Part shown: positions 8,926 to 16,666 of the stretch, piece after piece | How the letters are laid out: the number at the start of each line of letters is the position of its first letter | Numbering within the stretch: the first letter of the stretch is position 1 | Assembly (NCBI GenBank): GCA_021443235.1 | Contig: JABUUJ010000003.1 | Coordinates: 120,115-145,843 of the forward strand | Reading direction: 5' to 3' | DNA length: 25,729 bases | Source of the DNA: Muribaculaceae bacterium | Lineage (GTDB): Bacteria; Bacteroidota; Bacteroidia; Bacteroidales; Muribaculaceae | Translations under genes and position numbers: made by a program | Notes under the pieces: model-generated | Databases searched by the model: none | What the model saw: only the letters and a program-made list of their open reading frames with translations | What the model was told of the DNA's origin: nothing

Positions 8926-10260
8926 ATGAAGAAATTTTTACAACTGATGGTTTTGGCAGGCGCAATGCTTGCCGGAGCACAATTAGCAAGCGCAGCCGAG
9001 CACACCAAGTGCGAGAACTGCAAGTTCTATGTTCCCGAGTTTGCAATCCAGAAAGGTGAGACCAAGCTCGTCACCCTGTGCCTTGACAACCCCGACTTCG
9101 TTCCCACCGCCTATCAGATTGGCCTTTACTTCAGGGGCGGCCTCAAGCTCGTGGAATATATCGACGAGGAGGGGCTGTATCTTGACGGCACCTTCATGGC
9201 AACCGACCGCATCAAGAGTCGCAACACACCCTTTGTGACACTCAACGGCAACTGGAAAGAGGACGAGAAAACTCACGAGATGTTCTTTGCGATGGTGGGC
9301 GCCAACATGAAGCAGACCCCCGTCAAGGAGAACTCGGGCGCACTCTATGAGTTCTATGTAACCACCGACGAGACCTTCGGCACCACCGACGAGAAGCCAT
9401 CGATCGCGGTGAACGAGGACTTCACAATGACTGCCACACTCGAGGGGCACTATCCCCAGTGCTTTGCCAACACCGTATATGAGGCACGTCCGCTGAGCGA
9501 GGTGCTCGTTGCCGACAAGGCCTACGCGATTGCCGACCCCGTGAAGGTTGTTGCAAGAACCGCATCGCCCATCGATGGCAACTACTTTGCATTCCTGAGC
9601 GACGGCAAGGACAACTGGGTAAAGGTTAACGTGCCCGAGTCGAGCGCCGACATGTTTGTTGAAGGCAAGAGCTACGACGGCGAGCAGTTCTACGGCCAGG
9701 TTTCGGGCTTCAACCCCGAGTTTGCAATCATCAAGACCCTTTCCAACGAGGATGCTGTGACACCCGTTGAGGCCGAGCCCGTTCCCCACTTGATGACAAG
9801 CACATTGTCGTTCAAGCCCAATGAGGTGGTTTCGATCAAGGGCTTCTATTTCAAAGAGGAAGCTGAGGAGAACCTGCGTGCCTACAGCGGCCAGAGCGGC
9901 GAGCGCGGCCAGAGCCTCACTATCAACAACAGCTGGGCCGGCGATCTGGGCTTTGAGAACGGCAAGCAGTACAACATCAGCAAGGGCGTTGTTCAGCTCA
10001 AGGCCGCTTGGGAGAAGGTTGATGCTCCCGCGCTGATTAAGCCGAGCGACGACCTGGCATTCCAGAACTATGTGATCTACCCCTTCGAGAAGACTGGTAT
10101 TGCCACTGGCGTTGAGGACGTTAATGCCGACAAGACCATCTCGAGCGTGCGCTACTACAACGTAGCCGGCGTAGAGAGCGCCACCGAATTTGAGGGCGTG
10201 AACCTGGTTGTCACCACCTACACCGACGGCACCACAAGCACCGTTAAGGTTGTGAAGTAA
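8926..10260 (+). CDS. Secreted protein with cohesin-like N-terminal region and T9SS-like C-terminal tail
   Basis: A 444-residue protein of no named family that I can assign. Residues 1-23 are a clear Sec signal peptide (MKKFLQLMVLAGAMLAGAQL, cut after ASA). Residues about 28-165 resemble the cohesin/CBM-like beta sandwich used in Bacteroidales dockerin proteins (pattern FAIQKGETKLVTLCLDN, then AYQIGLYFRGGLKLV). Two stretches (about 190-280 and 290-375) look like OB-type beta repeats. After a GVEDVNAD linker the end reads VRYYNVAG, then FEGVNLVVTTYTDG, then VKVVK, the shape of a short type A T9SS sorting domain. The gene is monocistronic, with its own promoter and a strong terminator at 10330. 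Export to the cell surface is likely; binding partner and role are unknown. The cohesin resemblance is by eye and needs a profile search. Confidence 0.7.
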   Translation: MKKFLQLMVLAGAMLAGAQLASAAEHTKCENCKFYVPEFAIQKGETKLVTLCLDNPDFVPTAYQIGLYFRGGLKLVEYIDEEGLYLDGTFMATDRIKSRNTPFVTLNGNWKEDEKTHEMFFAMVGANMKQTPVKENSGALYEFYVTTDETFGTTDEKPSIAVNEDFTMTATLEGHYPQCFANTVYEARPLSEVLVADKAYAIADPVKVVARTASPIDGNYFAFLSDGKDNWVKVNVPESSADMFVEGKSYDGEQFYGQVSGFNPEFAIIKTLSNEDAVTPVEAEPVPHLMTSTLSFKPNEVVSIKGFYFKEEAEENLRAYSGQSGERGQSLTINNSWAGDLGFENGKQYNISKGVVQLKAAWEKVDAPALIKPSDDLAFQNYVIYPFEKTGIATGVEDVNADKTISSVRYYNVAGVESATEFEGVNLVVTTYTDGTTSTVKVVK

Positions 10261-10329
10261 ACCGCCCGCCCAATAAGCTATAAGAGATTAAAGGGATTCA
10301 CCCACCTATATAAGTTTATTATTTCTTTA

Positions 10330-10366
10330 AACTCCTCGCCTACCCCTAAGGCGGGGAGTTTTTTTT
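10330..10366 (+). terminator. Rho-independent terminator after the 8926 gene
   Basis: AACTCCTCGCC (10330-10340) pairs with GGCGGGGAGTT (10350-10360) with one G-T pair and a 9-nt loop. An uninterrupted run of eight T (10359-10366) overlaps its end. A textbook terminator 70 bp past the stop. Confidence 0.92.
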
Positions 10367-10384
10367 GAGATAATTATGCAAATA

Positions 10385-10416
10385 TTTGCTCAACGGGAAT
10401 ATAAAGTGTAAATTTG
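10385..10416 (+). promoter_or_regulatory. Promoter of the secreted protein gene at 10447
   Basis: TTTG at 10385-10388, a 20-nt gap, and TAAATTTG at 10409-10416: a perfect Bacteroidetes -33/-7 pair. The leader would be only about 25 nt. Confidence 0.85.
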
Positions 10417-10446
10417 CAGAATTATTATTCTTAAACCAATCTTAAT

Positions 10447-12081
10447 ATGAAAAAAATCTACATGATTTGTGCCGCACTGGCACTCACCTGCGGCCTTGTA
10501 ATGCCCAGTGCCCAGGCAACACCCGTGATTGTGAAAAATGCCCACGGCAGCAAAAAAGAGCGTGCCGAGGTAAAAACGAGAACCCTGAGCAGCGAAGCTA
10601 AAGTGCTCGACACAAAGCGCAACAGCATCAAGCTCCAGGCCAGCGACTTTGCCGGCATGCCGCTGAAAGCACCCGTAGCGGGCGACACATTTACCTTTAC
10701 GGCAGGCGACATCACCTACTGCAACACTGTGGTGACAATTACCCCCAGCAACGAAAACGAGTACTACTATTACATGGCTTTCACCAAGCAAGAGGTGGCC
10801 GATATCATTGACGATGCCAGCAAGGCAGCCGGCACCGAGGTTGACGAGGCAACAGCCATCAACGCCTACATGGCCAAGAAGGCAAGCTACGACCTGGAGA
10901 TGAAGAACCTCTTTAGCGGCATCACTGGCGAGCCCAAGGTCACCTTTGAGGAATACAATGGCACAAAAGGCATGTGCCAGCCCTCTTTCGAGGTAATTCC
11001 CACCACCGACTACTGCCTGTATGCCACCTACATGAGCCATGGCGAAGCCGAGTCGTCGGTGGTAACCTACTTTGCCCCAGTGAAGTTTGAGTTCAAGACC
11101 AAAGAGCTCACCAAGAGCGAGAACGTGATTACCATCAACATCGCCGACGGCAAAATCAACATCACCACCACCAACAGCGACACCTATGGCGTGTTTATCT
11201 TCAAGACCGACAAGATTGCCGATTTAAAGCAAGACTTGGGATTCACGACCGACGAGGAGCTGCTGGCCTATGCTGTATCAGAATATGAGGACGAAGTGGT
11301 ATATTCGGGCGACCAGGAGCTCGTGATTGCCGAGGAAATGCCCTATTACTACGACGGCGACGGCAACTACACCTTTATGATTGCCCCCTACTACAAACCC
11401 TCACATCAGATGTGGGGCGACATGCAGAGCAAGACCTTTGACTACACCGCCCCCGTTGCCAAGGAGTATCGCTACATGTTCACCGAAGGCCAGGCAGCCT
11501 ATTGGGGTGACTATTACGGCGACAACTACACCCTCACCCTGTTTAAAGACTGGGACGACGAAGGCTGGCTTCTCGCTCCTTATGTCGAGATCGACATCTA
11601 CACCAACTCTAAGAACTCGCTGGCAGGCAACTACAACGAAGACGACTGGAACATCACCTACGACTTCTCTTATGCAATGGTGCCCGGCGAAGGCGAAGAC
11701 GACCTTGAGCTTGACTTCAAGACCGGCTATATGGATGTAGAGTTTACCGGCAAGACCCAGGACGGCATGGCCGAGTATAAGGTATCGGGCGAGTTTATTG
11801 CCAACAACCTTGCCGGCGACAAGTTCATCATCGAGGAGTCGACCATCATGGTTTATGCCTACGACATCTACACCGAAGATCAAATCATTCTTGAGCACGC
11901 ATCGGGCGTTGTTGACGTGAATGCTGCTAATGAGGTGATTAGCGTGAAGGACGGCCGCATCAACGGCGCCACTCACATCTATGACCTGCAGGGCCGCGAG
12001 GTGACTTCGCGCAACGGCGAGCTCAACGGCATCTACATCGTGACCAATGGCAAGACTGCCCAGAAAGTTCAGGTGAAATGA
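10447..12081 (+). CDS. Secreted all-beta repeat protein with T9SS-like C-terminal domain
   Basis: A 544-residue protein with no family I can name. A signal peptide (MKKIYMICAALALTCGLVMP, cut near AQA) is followed by a basic linker. Residues about 78-210 and about 220-310 look like two copies of one domain: a fibronectin-like start (DTFTFTAGDITYCNTVVTIT versus NVITINIADGKINITTTNSD), then FTKQEVADIIDD versus FKTDKIADLKQD and an acidic helix. Residues about 340-470 are rich in Tyr, Asp and Trp and resemble the calycin/lipocalin-like beta domains common in Bacteroidales secreted proteins. The last 60 residues (VVDVNAANEV, HIYDLQGREV, LNGIYIVTNGKTAQKVQVK) match a type A T9SS sorting domain. The gene has its own promoter and terminator. 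Surface display or release by the T9SS is inferred. Confidence 0.7.
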   Translation: MKKIYMICAALALTCGLVMPSAQATPVIVKNAHGSKKERAEVKTRTLSSEAKVLDTKRNSIKLQASDFAGMPLKAPVAGDTFTFTAGDITYCNTVVTITPSNENEYYYYMAFTKQEVADIIDDASKAAGTEVDEATAINAYMAKKASYDLEMKNLFSGITGEPKVTFEEYNGTKGMCQPSFEVIPTTDYCLYATYMSHGEAESSVVTYFAPVKFEFKTKELTKSENVITINIADGKINITTTNSDTYGVFIFKTDKIADLKQDLGFTTDEELLAYAVSEYEDEVVYSGDQELVIAEEMPYYYDGDGNYTFMIAPYYKPSHQMWGDMQSKTFDYTAPVAKEYRYMFTEGQAAYWGDYYGDNYTLTLFKDWDDEGWLLAPYVEIDIYTNSKNSLAGNYNEDDWNITYDFSYAMVPGEGEDDLELDFKTGYMDVEFTGKTQDGMAEYKVSGEFIANNLAGDKFIIEESTIMVYAYDIYTEDQIILEHASGVVDVNAANEVISVKDGRINGATHIYDLQGREVTSRNGELNGIYIVTNGKTAQKVQVK

Positions 12082-12087
12082 CTTTTT

Positions 12088-12111
12088 GACTAATGACCGA
12101 TGACTAATGAC
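12088..12111. repeat. Short direct repeat GACTAATGAC
   Basis: Two identical copies of GACTAATGAC (12088-12097 and 12102-12111), 4 bp apart, sit directly after the 10447 gene. Similar CTAATGG-type words follow at 12113-12127 and, on the other strand, at 25617-25630. They look like the decayed intergenic repeats seen elsewhere in this window. Confidence 0.5.
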
Positions 12112-12153
12112 GGCTAATAGTTAATGGCTGCTGGTTGGTCAATTCCAATATTG

Positions 12154-12182
12154 GGGGGAGGCGTTGTGCCTCTCCCTTTTTT
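12154..12182 (+). terminator. Rho-independent terminator after the 10447 gene
   Basis: GGGGGAGGC (12154-12162) pairs with GCCTCTCCC (12168-12176) around a GTTGT loop with one G-T pair. Six T follow (12177-12182). Confidence 0.88.
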
Positions 12183-12268
12183 GTGCGGCAAGGTGGTGGG
12201 CGACGATGAGAAATAGGGCAAATTGATGCCGGAAATGGGCAGTATTAACAATATATAAGAGTTAGCAG

Positions 12269-12299
12269 TTGGGGAAATCAATAATTCTTTGTAACTTTG
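12269..12299 (+). promoter_or_regulatory. Promoter of the BspA-like gene at 12319
   Basis: TTG at 12269-12271, a 20-nt gap, and TAACTTTG at 12292-12299 match the Bacteroidetes consensus. The predicted start point (about 12306) leaves an unusually short leader of about 13 nt. Confidence 0.75.
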
Positions 12300-12318
12300 C
12301 ACGTTAATTATATATATT

Positions 12319-14319
12319 ATGCGCAGAATATTTTTATCTCTCATAACACTTGCCGCCACAGCCGCCGCCAGCGCTGTAGTGGTTGAGAACATCGCCGGAC
12401 AACTGGAGGCCAACACCACCGACCGCAACATTACCGAGCTCACCGTAACCGGGACAATTGACGCCCGTGACGTCAAGTTTATCGCCGACTCGCTCGCCGA
12501 GCTGCGACACCTCGACCTTAGCGAGGCACAGGTAATGGCCTATTGCGACTCGCTCAAGCCCCTCGCCGGCACCATCTTTAATTTCCCGGCCAACGAGTTC
12601 CCCGCAGCCCTGCTTATGGGAGCCGAGCTTGAGACCATCGTTATGCCACAGACAATCACCAGTATAGGTCACGCGGCACTTGCCGGATGCGAAGGCATCA
12701 CCAGCATCGTCGTCCCCGACTCGGTTACCACTATCGGCAGCTATGCTTTCAGCGGCACAGGCCTCACCAGCGTCGTTCTGCCACAGGCGGTGACCACAGT
12801 GGGCGAGGGCGCATGGGCGCGCTGCATGAGCCTTGAGAGCGCCACCATCAACCTTGACGAGGTTCCGGCACACGCCTTCATGGGCGACACCCTGCTGAGC
12901 GACGTGACACTGGGCGAGAAAGTCACCACCTTAGGCAAAAGCGCGTTTAACGGCTGCTCGGCGCTCGATAGCGTGAAGGTTGCCGAGGGCAACGCAATCA
13001 CCACCATAGGCACCGAGGCATTTATCGGTGCTGGCGCGCAGGCCATCGACCTGAGCACACTCACCCGCCTGGAGCGCGTGGGCAACTGGGCGTTTGCCAC
13101 CACCGGCATTACAAGCGCCGCACTTCCCGCGAGCGTGAGCACACTGGGCGACGGCGCGTTCTTCTATAGCCCGCAGGTGGGCAGCGCGGTCATTCCCGAG
13201 GGCATGACACGCATTCCCGCCTATGCCTTTACTGGCGACAGCCTTGTGTCGGTGTTCACCGTTCCGGCCTCGGTGAGCTACATCGGCGGTTGGGCAATGG
13301 CAGGCATGACCGGCCTTGACACTATCAATGCTCCCGCAGTAGTTCCCGAGTTGGGCGACAGTGTGTGGGCGCGTGTGCCACAGAGCCTTGTGATGCTCAA
13401 CACCGCCAATAACGACATCGCCGACCTCTATGCCGCTGCCGAGCAGTGGAAAGAGTTCCACATCTTGCGCGACTATCTTATGGGCGACGCCAACAACGAC
13501 GGCAACATCGACGTGATTGACGTCAACATGATGATTGCCGTAATCCTGGGCCAAAGCGTAAGCGGCTTCTACTTCGAGCTTGCCGACATCAACGGCAACG
13601 GCGAGATTGAGGTAATTGACATCAACCTTGACATCAACTACATCCTCAACGGCAACTACGACTACATACGCAAGGCACCAGGCCGAAATCAACCAGCAAG
13701 CAACTTCACCAGCGACTGCATTGAGGCTATGCCATTGGCAATCAACGCCGGCGAGACACGCCAGCTCACCCTCGTGCTCAACAACGAGCGCGACTACAGC
13801 AGCCTGCAGTGCGACATCACAATGCCCGAGGGACTCGCCATCGTGCCCGGCAGCATGCAAGTGGGCCAGCGCAACGCCGGTCACACAATCATCATGAGCG
13901 ACAACTGCAAGCGCATGATGTGCTACAGCAACGCCGTGAAGGCCATCGACGGTCGCGAGGGCACCATTGTCACCCTTCAGGTTACTGCCGACGACACATT
14001 TGCCGGCAATGGCGAAATCGCAATTGGCAACCTCATCCTTGCCACACCGCAGCACGAGCGATATGTGGGCAGCGACAGCTACTCGCAGGTGAGCAACACC
14101 AGCGGCATCGACGACGTTGACACCAACGCCAACCGCGTATATGCCTACGGTCACACCCTCGTGATTGAGACCGAAAACGCCGGCAGCGCAGTAGTTGCCG
14201 CCATGAACGGCGCATCGCAGGAAATCAACGTGCAGGCCGGCCGCAACGAGATTGACATGCCCACCGGCTTCTATGTAGTGAGCCTCGCTGGCAAGGGCTA
14301 CAAGGTAGTCATCAAGTAA
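12319..14319 (+). CDS. BspA-like leucine-rich repeat surface protein with dockerin, cohesin-like region and T9SS-like tail
   Basis: A 666-residue protein. Order: signal peptide (1-20); an N-terminal segment shared with the next gene (NITELTVTGTIDARDVKF); TpLRR/BspA repeats over about 65-375 (units such as ITSIVVPDSVTTIGSYAFSG); a two-motif type I dockerin at about 389-446 (GDANNDGNIDVIDVN and ADINGNGEIEVIDIN, each with Asp/Asn calcium ligands). A cohesin-like sandwich follows at about 465-590 (PLAINAGETRQLTLVLNNE, then LQCDITMPEGLAIVPG). A T9SS type A-like tail ends in GFYVVSLAG and YKVVIK. Known: BspA LRR proteins bind host matrix or other bacteria in several species, and dockerins bind cohesins through calcium. 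Having both partners in one chain allows self-association; this is inference. It is the first gene of a run that continues into its paralogue 41 bp downstream. Confidence 0.8.
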   Translation: MRRIFLSLITLAATAAASAVVVENIAGQLEANTTDRNITELTVTGTIDARDVKFIADSLAELRHLDLSEAQVMAYCDSLKPLAGTIFNFPANEFPAALLMGAELETIVMPQTITSIGHAALAGCEGITSIVVPDSVTTIGSYAFSGTGLTSVVLPQAVTTVGEGAWARCMSLESATINLDEVPAHAFMGDTLLSDVTLGEKVTTLGKSAFNGCSALDSVKVAEGNAITTIGTEAFIGAGAQAIDLSTLTRLERVGNWAFATTGITSAALPASVSTLGDGAFFYSPQVGSAVIPEGMTRIPAYAFTGDSLVSVFTVPASVSYIGGWAMAGMTGLDTINAPAVVPELGDSVWARVPQSLVMLNTANNDIADLYAAAEQWKEFHILRDYLMGDANNDGNIDVIDVNMMIAVILGQSVSGFYFELADINGNGEIEVIDINLDINYILNGNYDYIRKAPGRNQPASNFTSDCIEAMPLAINAGETRQLTLVLNNERDYSSLQCDITMPEGLAIVPGSMQVGQRNAGHTIIMSDNCKRMMCYSNAVKAIDGREGTIVTLQVTADDTFAGNGEIAIGNLILATPQHERYVGSDSYSQVSNTSGIDDVDTNANRVYAYGHTLVIETENAGSAVVAAMNGASQEINVQAGRNEIDMPTGFYVVSLAGKGYKVVIK

Positions 14320-14360
14320 CGGAGCCACCCCACCCTTGACACAACCCATAACTTGACGAA

Positions 14361-15740
14361 ATGCGCAAACTATATATTTTATTGGTAGCGATAGCCGCGA
14401 CACTGTGCTGCAAGGCGCAAGTCGAGTGCCAGCCGGGAATGCTGAGCCAGCTGGTGACCGACCACAACATCACCTCGCTCACAGTGTCTGGTGCAATGGA
14501 CGCGCGCGACTTCAAGTTTGTTGCGCAAAAACTCGACAAACTTGTGAGCGTCGACCTGAGCAATGTGGAAATCAAAGCCTACGACAACCTGAGCAGCCCG
14601 GTATTAGGCACCGAGTATGACAACCCCGCCGGCACAGTGCCCACCATGGCATTTGCCGGAAAACAAGCGCTCACCACCGTGTTGCTGCCCAAGGGCGGCA
14701 CAGGCGTGGGCACAGCGGCTTTTGCTGCTTGTCCCAAGCTCACTACCGTTGTGGCTGGCGACGCGCTCACGAGCATCGGCGACTACGCGTTCAGCGGTTG
14801 CAACGCGCTTGTTTCCATTACATTGCCCGCAAGTTTGAGTTATGTGGGGCAAGGTGCGTTCTCGCGCTGCTCAGCGCTCACCACCTTCACCGTGAGCAAC
14901 GCCGGCACGCCAGCATCGAGCCTTGATATTGCCGACGAGGCCTTCCTTGACTGCCGTGCGCTGAGCAAATTCACTGCCAGCAACGTTACCACGATAGGCA
15001 ACAGCGCGTTTGCCGGCACAGCGATGACCGACGTCAACCTGATGCACTGCAGCAAGTTACACAGCATTGGCGACTACGCATTTGCGTTGAGCGGCACCAG
15101 CCGTGCTATTATGCCCACATCGCTTAAAAAATTGGGCAAAGGTATCTTCATCTATAGCGATGCACTGGATCAAGTGACACTCCCCAAGGAAGTAGAGACC
15201 GTGGGCGACTATGCCTTTGCGGGCAACAGCAAGCTCGTGGCAGTGGACTTAGGCGGTGCCAAGGAGATAGGCGCTTATGCGTTCTATGACGCTCGCTCAC
15301 TGCAAGACATCACCATCCCGCAACGCACCACCTACATCGGCACACGCGCGATGGCTGGCACCACATCGCTGATGCGAGTGATGTCGCCGAGCAAAGAAAT
15401 GGCGATGCTGGGCGACGACGTGTGGGAGGGCGTGAATCAGCATGACGTGCTGCTATATGTGCCCATATCGGCCATCGACGACTACAAGTCGGCGCAACAG
15501 TGGCGCGAGTTCAGCGTGCTGGGCTGCGTGCGGCTGGGCGATGTGAATGCCGACGATGTGATCGACATCAGCGATGTCAACGAGTTGCTAAACATCATCC
15601 TAACGTCGGACGAAGGATATCCCTTCCAAGCCGACGCCAATCAAGATGGCGTAGTCGACATCGCCGACGTGAACACGATAATCAATTTCATACTTAGCGT
15701 GAAAGAGCCACAATACATCTTTGTGACACCCAACGAATAA
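14361..15740 (+). CDS. BspA-like leucine-rich repeat protein ending in a dockerin
   Basis: A 459-residue paralogue of the preceding gene. The signal peptide (MRKLYILLVAIAATLCCKAQ) is followed by the same N-terminal segment (NITSLTVSGAMDARDFKF). BspA/TpLRR repeats fill about 80-385 (for example LTSIGDYAFSGCNALVSITL). A type I dockerin covers about 393-450, with GDVNADDVIDISDVN and ADANQDGVVDIADVN as the two calcium motifs. Unlike its neighbour it stops 11 residues later (EPQYIFVTPNE), with no cohesin-like region and no T9SS tail. It should therefore reach the periplasm by Sec. How it reaches the surface, if it does, is not clear; docking to a cohesin-bearing cargo is one possibility. It lies 41 bp after its paralogue and 44 bp before trmB with no promoter or terminator visible, so read-through into trmB is likely. 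Confidence 0.8.
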   Translation: MRKLYILLVAIAATLCCKAQVECQPGMLSQLVTDHNITSLTVSGAMDARDFKFVAQKLDKLVSVDLSNVEIKAYDNLSSPVLGTEYDNPAGTVPTMAFAGKQALTTVLLPKGGTGVGTAAFAACPKLTTVVAGDALTSIGDYAFSGCNALVSITLPASLSYVGQGAFSRCSALTTFTVSNAGTPASSLDIADEAFLDCRALSKFTASNVTTIGNSAFAGTAMTDVNLMHCSKLHSIGDYAFALSGTSRAIMPTSLKKLGKGIFIYSDALDQVTLPKEVETVGDYAFAGNSKLVAVDLGGAKEIGAYAFYDARSLQDITIPQRTTYIGTRAMAGTTSLMRVMSPSKEMAMLGDDVWEGVNQHDVLLYVPISAIDDYKSAQQWREFSVLGCVRLGDVNADDVIDISDVNELLNIILTSDEGYPFQADANQDGVVDIADVNTIINFILSVKEPQYIFVTPNE

Positions 15741-15784
15741 CACGCCGGGCACCAGCTCTGGCCAACGACGAAATAAATCCAGAA

Positions 15785-16534
15785 ATGGGAAAAAACAAAC
15801 TGAAGAAATTTGCCGACATGGAGACTATGGACTGCGTGTTTCAGTTTCCTTGGGCAATAATCAAACTGGGTGGATGCCCCATGCGCGGGCAGTGGAACGA
15901 GAAATATTTTCACAACGACAACCCCATAGTGCTCGAACTGGGCTGCGGCAAGGGCGAATATGCCGTGGGCCTGGGGCGGCGCTTCCCCGAGAAGAACTAC
16001 ATAGGCGTTGACATCAAGGGCGCGCGCATGTGGACCGGAGCCAAGCAAGTGATTGAGAACGAGATGACTAACGTGGCTTTTCTGCGCACCAGCATCGAGA
16101 TTATCGACCGTATGTTTGCCCCGGGCGAGGTGTCAGAGATTTGGATTACCTTCCCCGACCCGCAGATGAAAAAAGTGAACAAGCGCCTCACCTCTACCCT
16201 ATTCCTGAACAACTACCGCAAGGTGCTAAAAGACAATGGAATAGTCCACCTCAAGACCGACAGCCCATTTCTCTACACCTACACCAGCGAGCTCGTCAAA
16301 ATCAATAATCTGGACACCGAGGTCAACACCAGCGACCTGTATAGCAGCGGCCTTGCCGACGACATACTCGAAATCAAGACTCACTATGAGCGGCAGTGGC
16401 TGGAGCGCGGCTTCACCATCAAGTACCTCAAGTTCCACCTGCCTCACGGCGTGGAACTTAAGGAGCCCGACATTGAAATCGAGCCCGACGGCTACCGCAG
16501 CTATCACCGCGACCAGATGAGTAATAATCCATAA
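15785..16534 (+). CDS. trmB: tRNA (guanine-N7-)-methyltransferase
   Basis: A 249-residue Rossmann-fold methyltransferase. Motif I is at residues 51-57 (ELGCGKG), the acidic loop binding SAM is YIGVDIKGAR (72-81), and the TrmB signature FPDPQMKKVNKR is at about 123-134, matching the family's FPDPW-K-KR pattern with Gln in place of Trp. The C-terminal part has HLKTDSPFLYTYT, also typical. TrmB makes m7G46 in the variable loop of tRNAs. The gene lies 44 bp behind the dockerin gene and probably shares its transcript. A housekeeping gene of usual length; the call is secure. Confidence 0.95.
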   Translation: MGKNKLKKFADMETMDCVFQFPWAIIKLGGCPMRGQWNEKYFHNDNPIVLELGCGKGEYAVGLGRRFPEKNYIGVDIKGARMWTGAKQVIENEMTNVAFLRTSIEIIDRMFAPGEVSEIWITFPDPQMKKVNKRLTSTLFLNNYRKVLKDNGIVHLKTDSPFLYTYTSELVKINNLDTEVNTSDLYSSGLADDILEIKTHYERQWLERGFTIKYLKFHLPHGVELKEPDIEIEPDGYRSYHRDQMSNNP

Positions 16535-16548
16535 TTCATAATTGGCTT

Positions 16549-16663
16549 CGCCTATGCGACTATGCGCCTAAGCGTCTATGCGAAAAAATCCCCCTCTATA
16601 AACTCTAAACAATAAACAATAAACATTAAACAATAAACATTAAACATTAAACTTTAAACATTA
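16549..16663 (+). repeat. Intergenic composite repeat, copy 2 (8-mer array plus AT-rich array)
   Basis: Four tandem 8-mers of form CGnCTAwG (CGCCTATG, CGACTATG, CGCCTAAG, CGTCTATG) at 16549-16580 are followed by CGAAAAAATC. Units of 7-8 bp of the AAACAATA/AAACATTA type then run until just before the mrp start at 16667. It is the inverted counterpart of 2612-2674. No standard promoter box is seen inside it. Confidence 0.75.
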
Positions 16664-16666
16664 CAA

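Noticed and set aside
12931..14403. 490-codon open frame on the minus strand opposite the BspA-like gene
   Set aside because: It is antisense to a protein with signal peptide, LRR and dockerin motifs. Its own translation has skewed Val/His/Cys-rich composition, no start signal and no motif. It is a shadow caused by the codon bias of the real gene.
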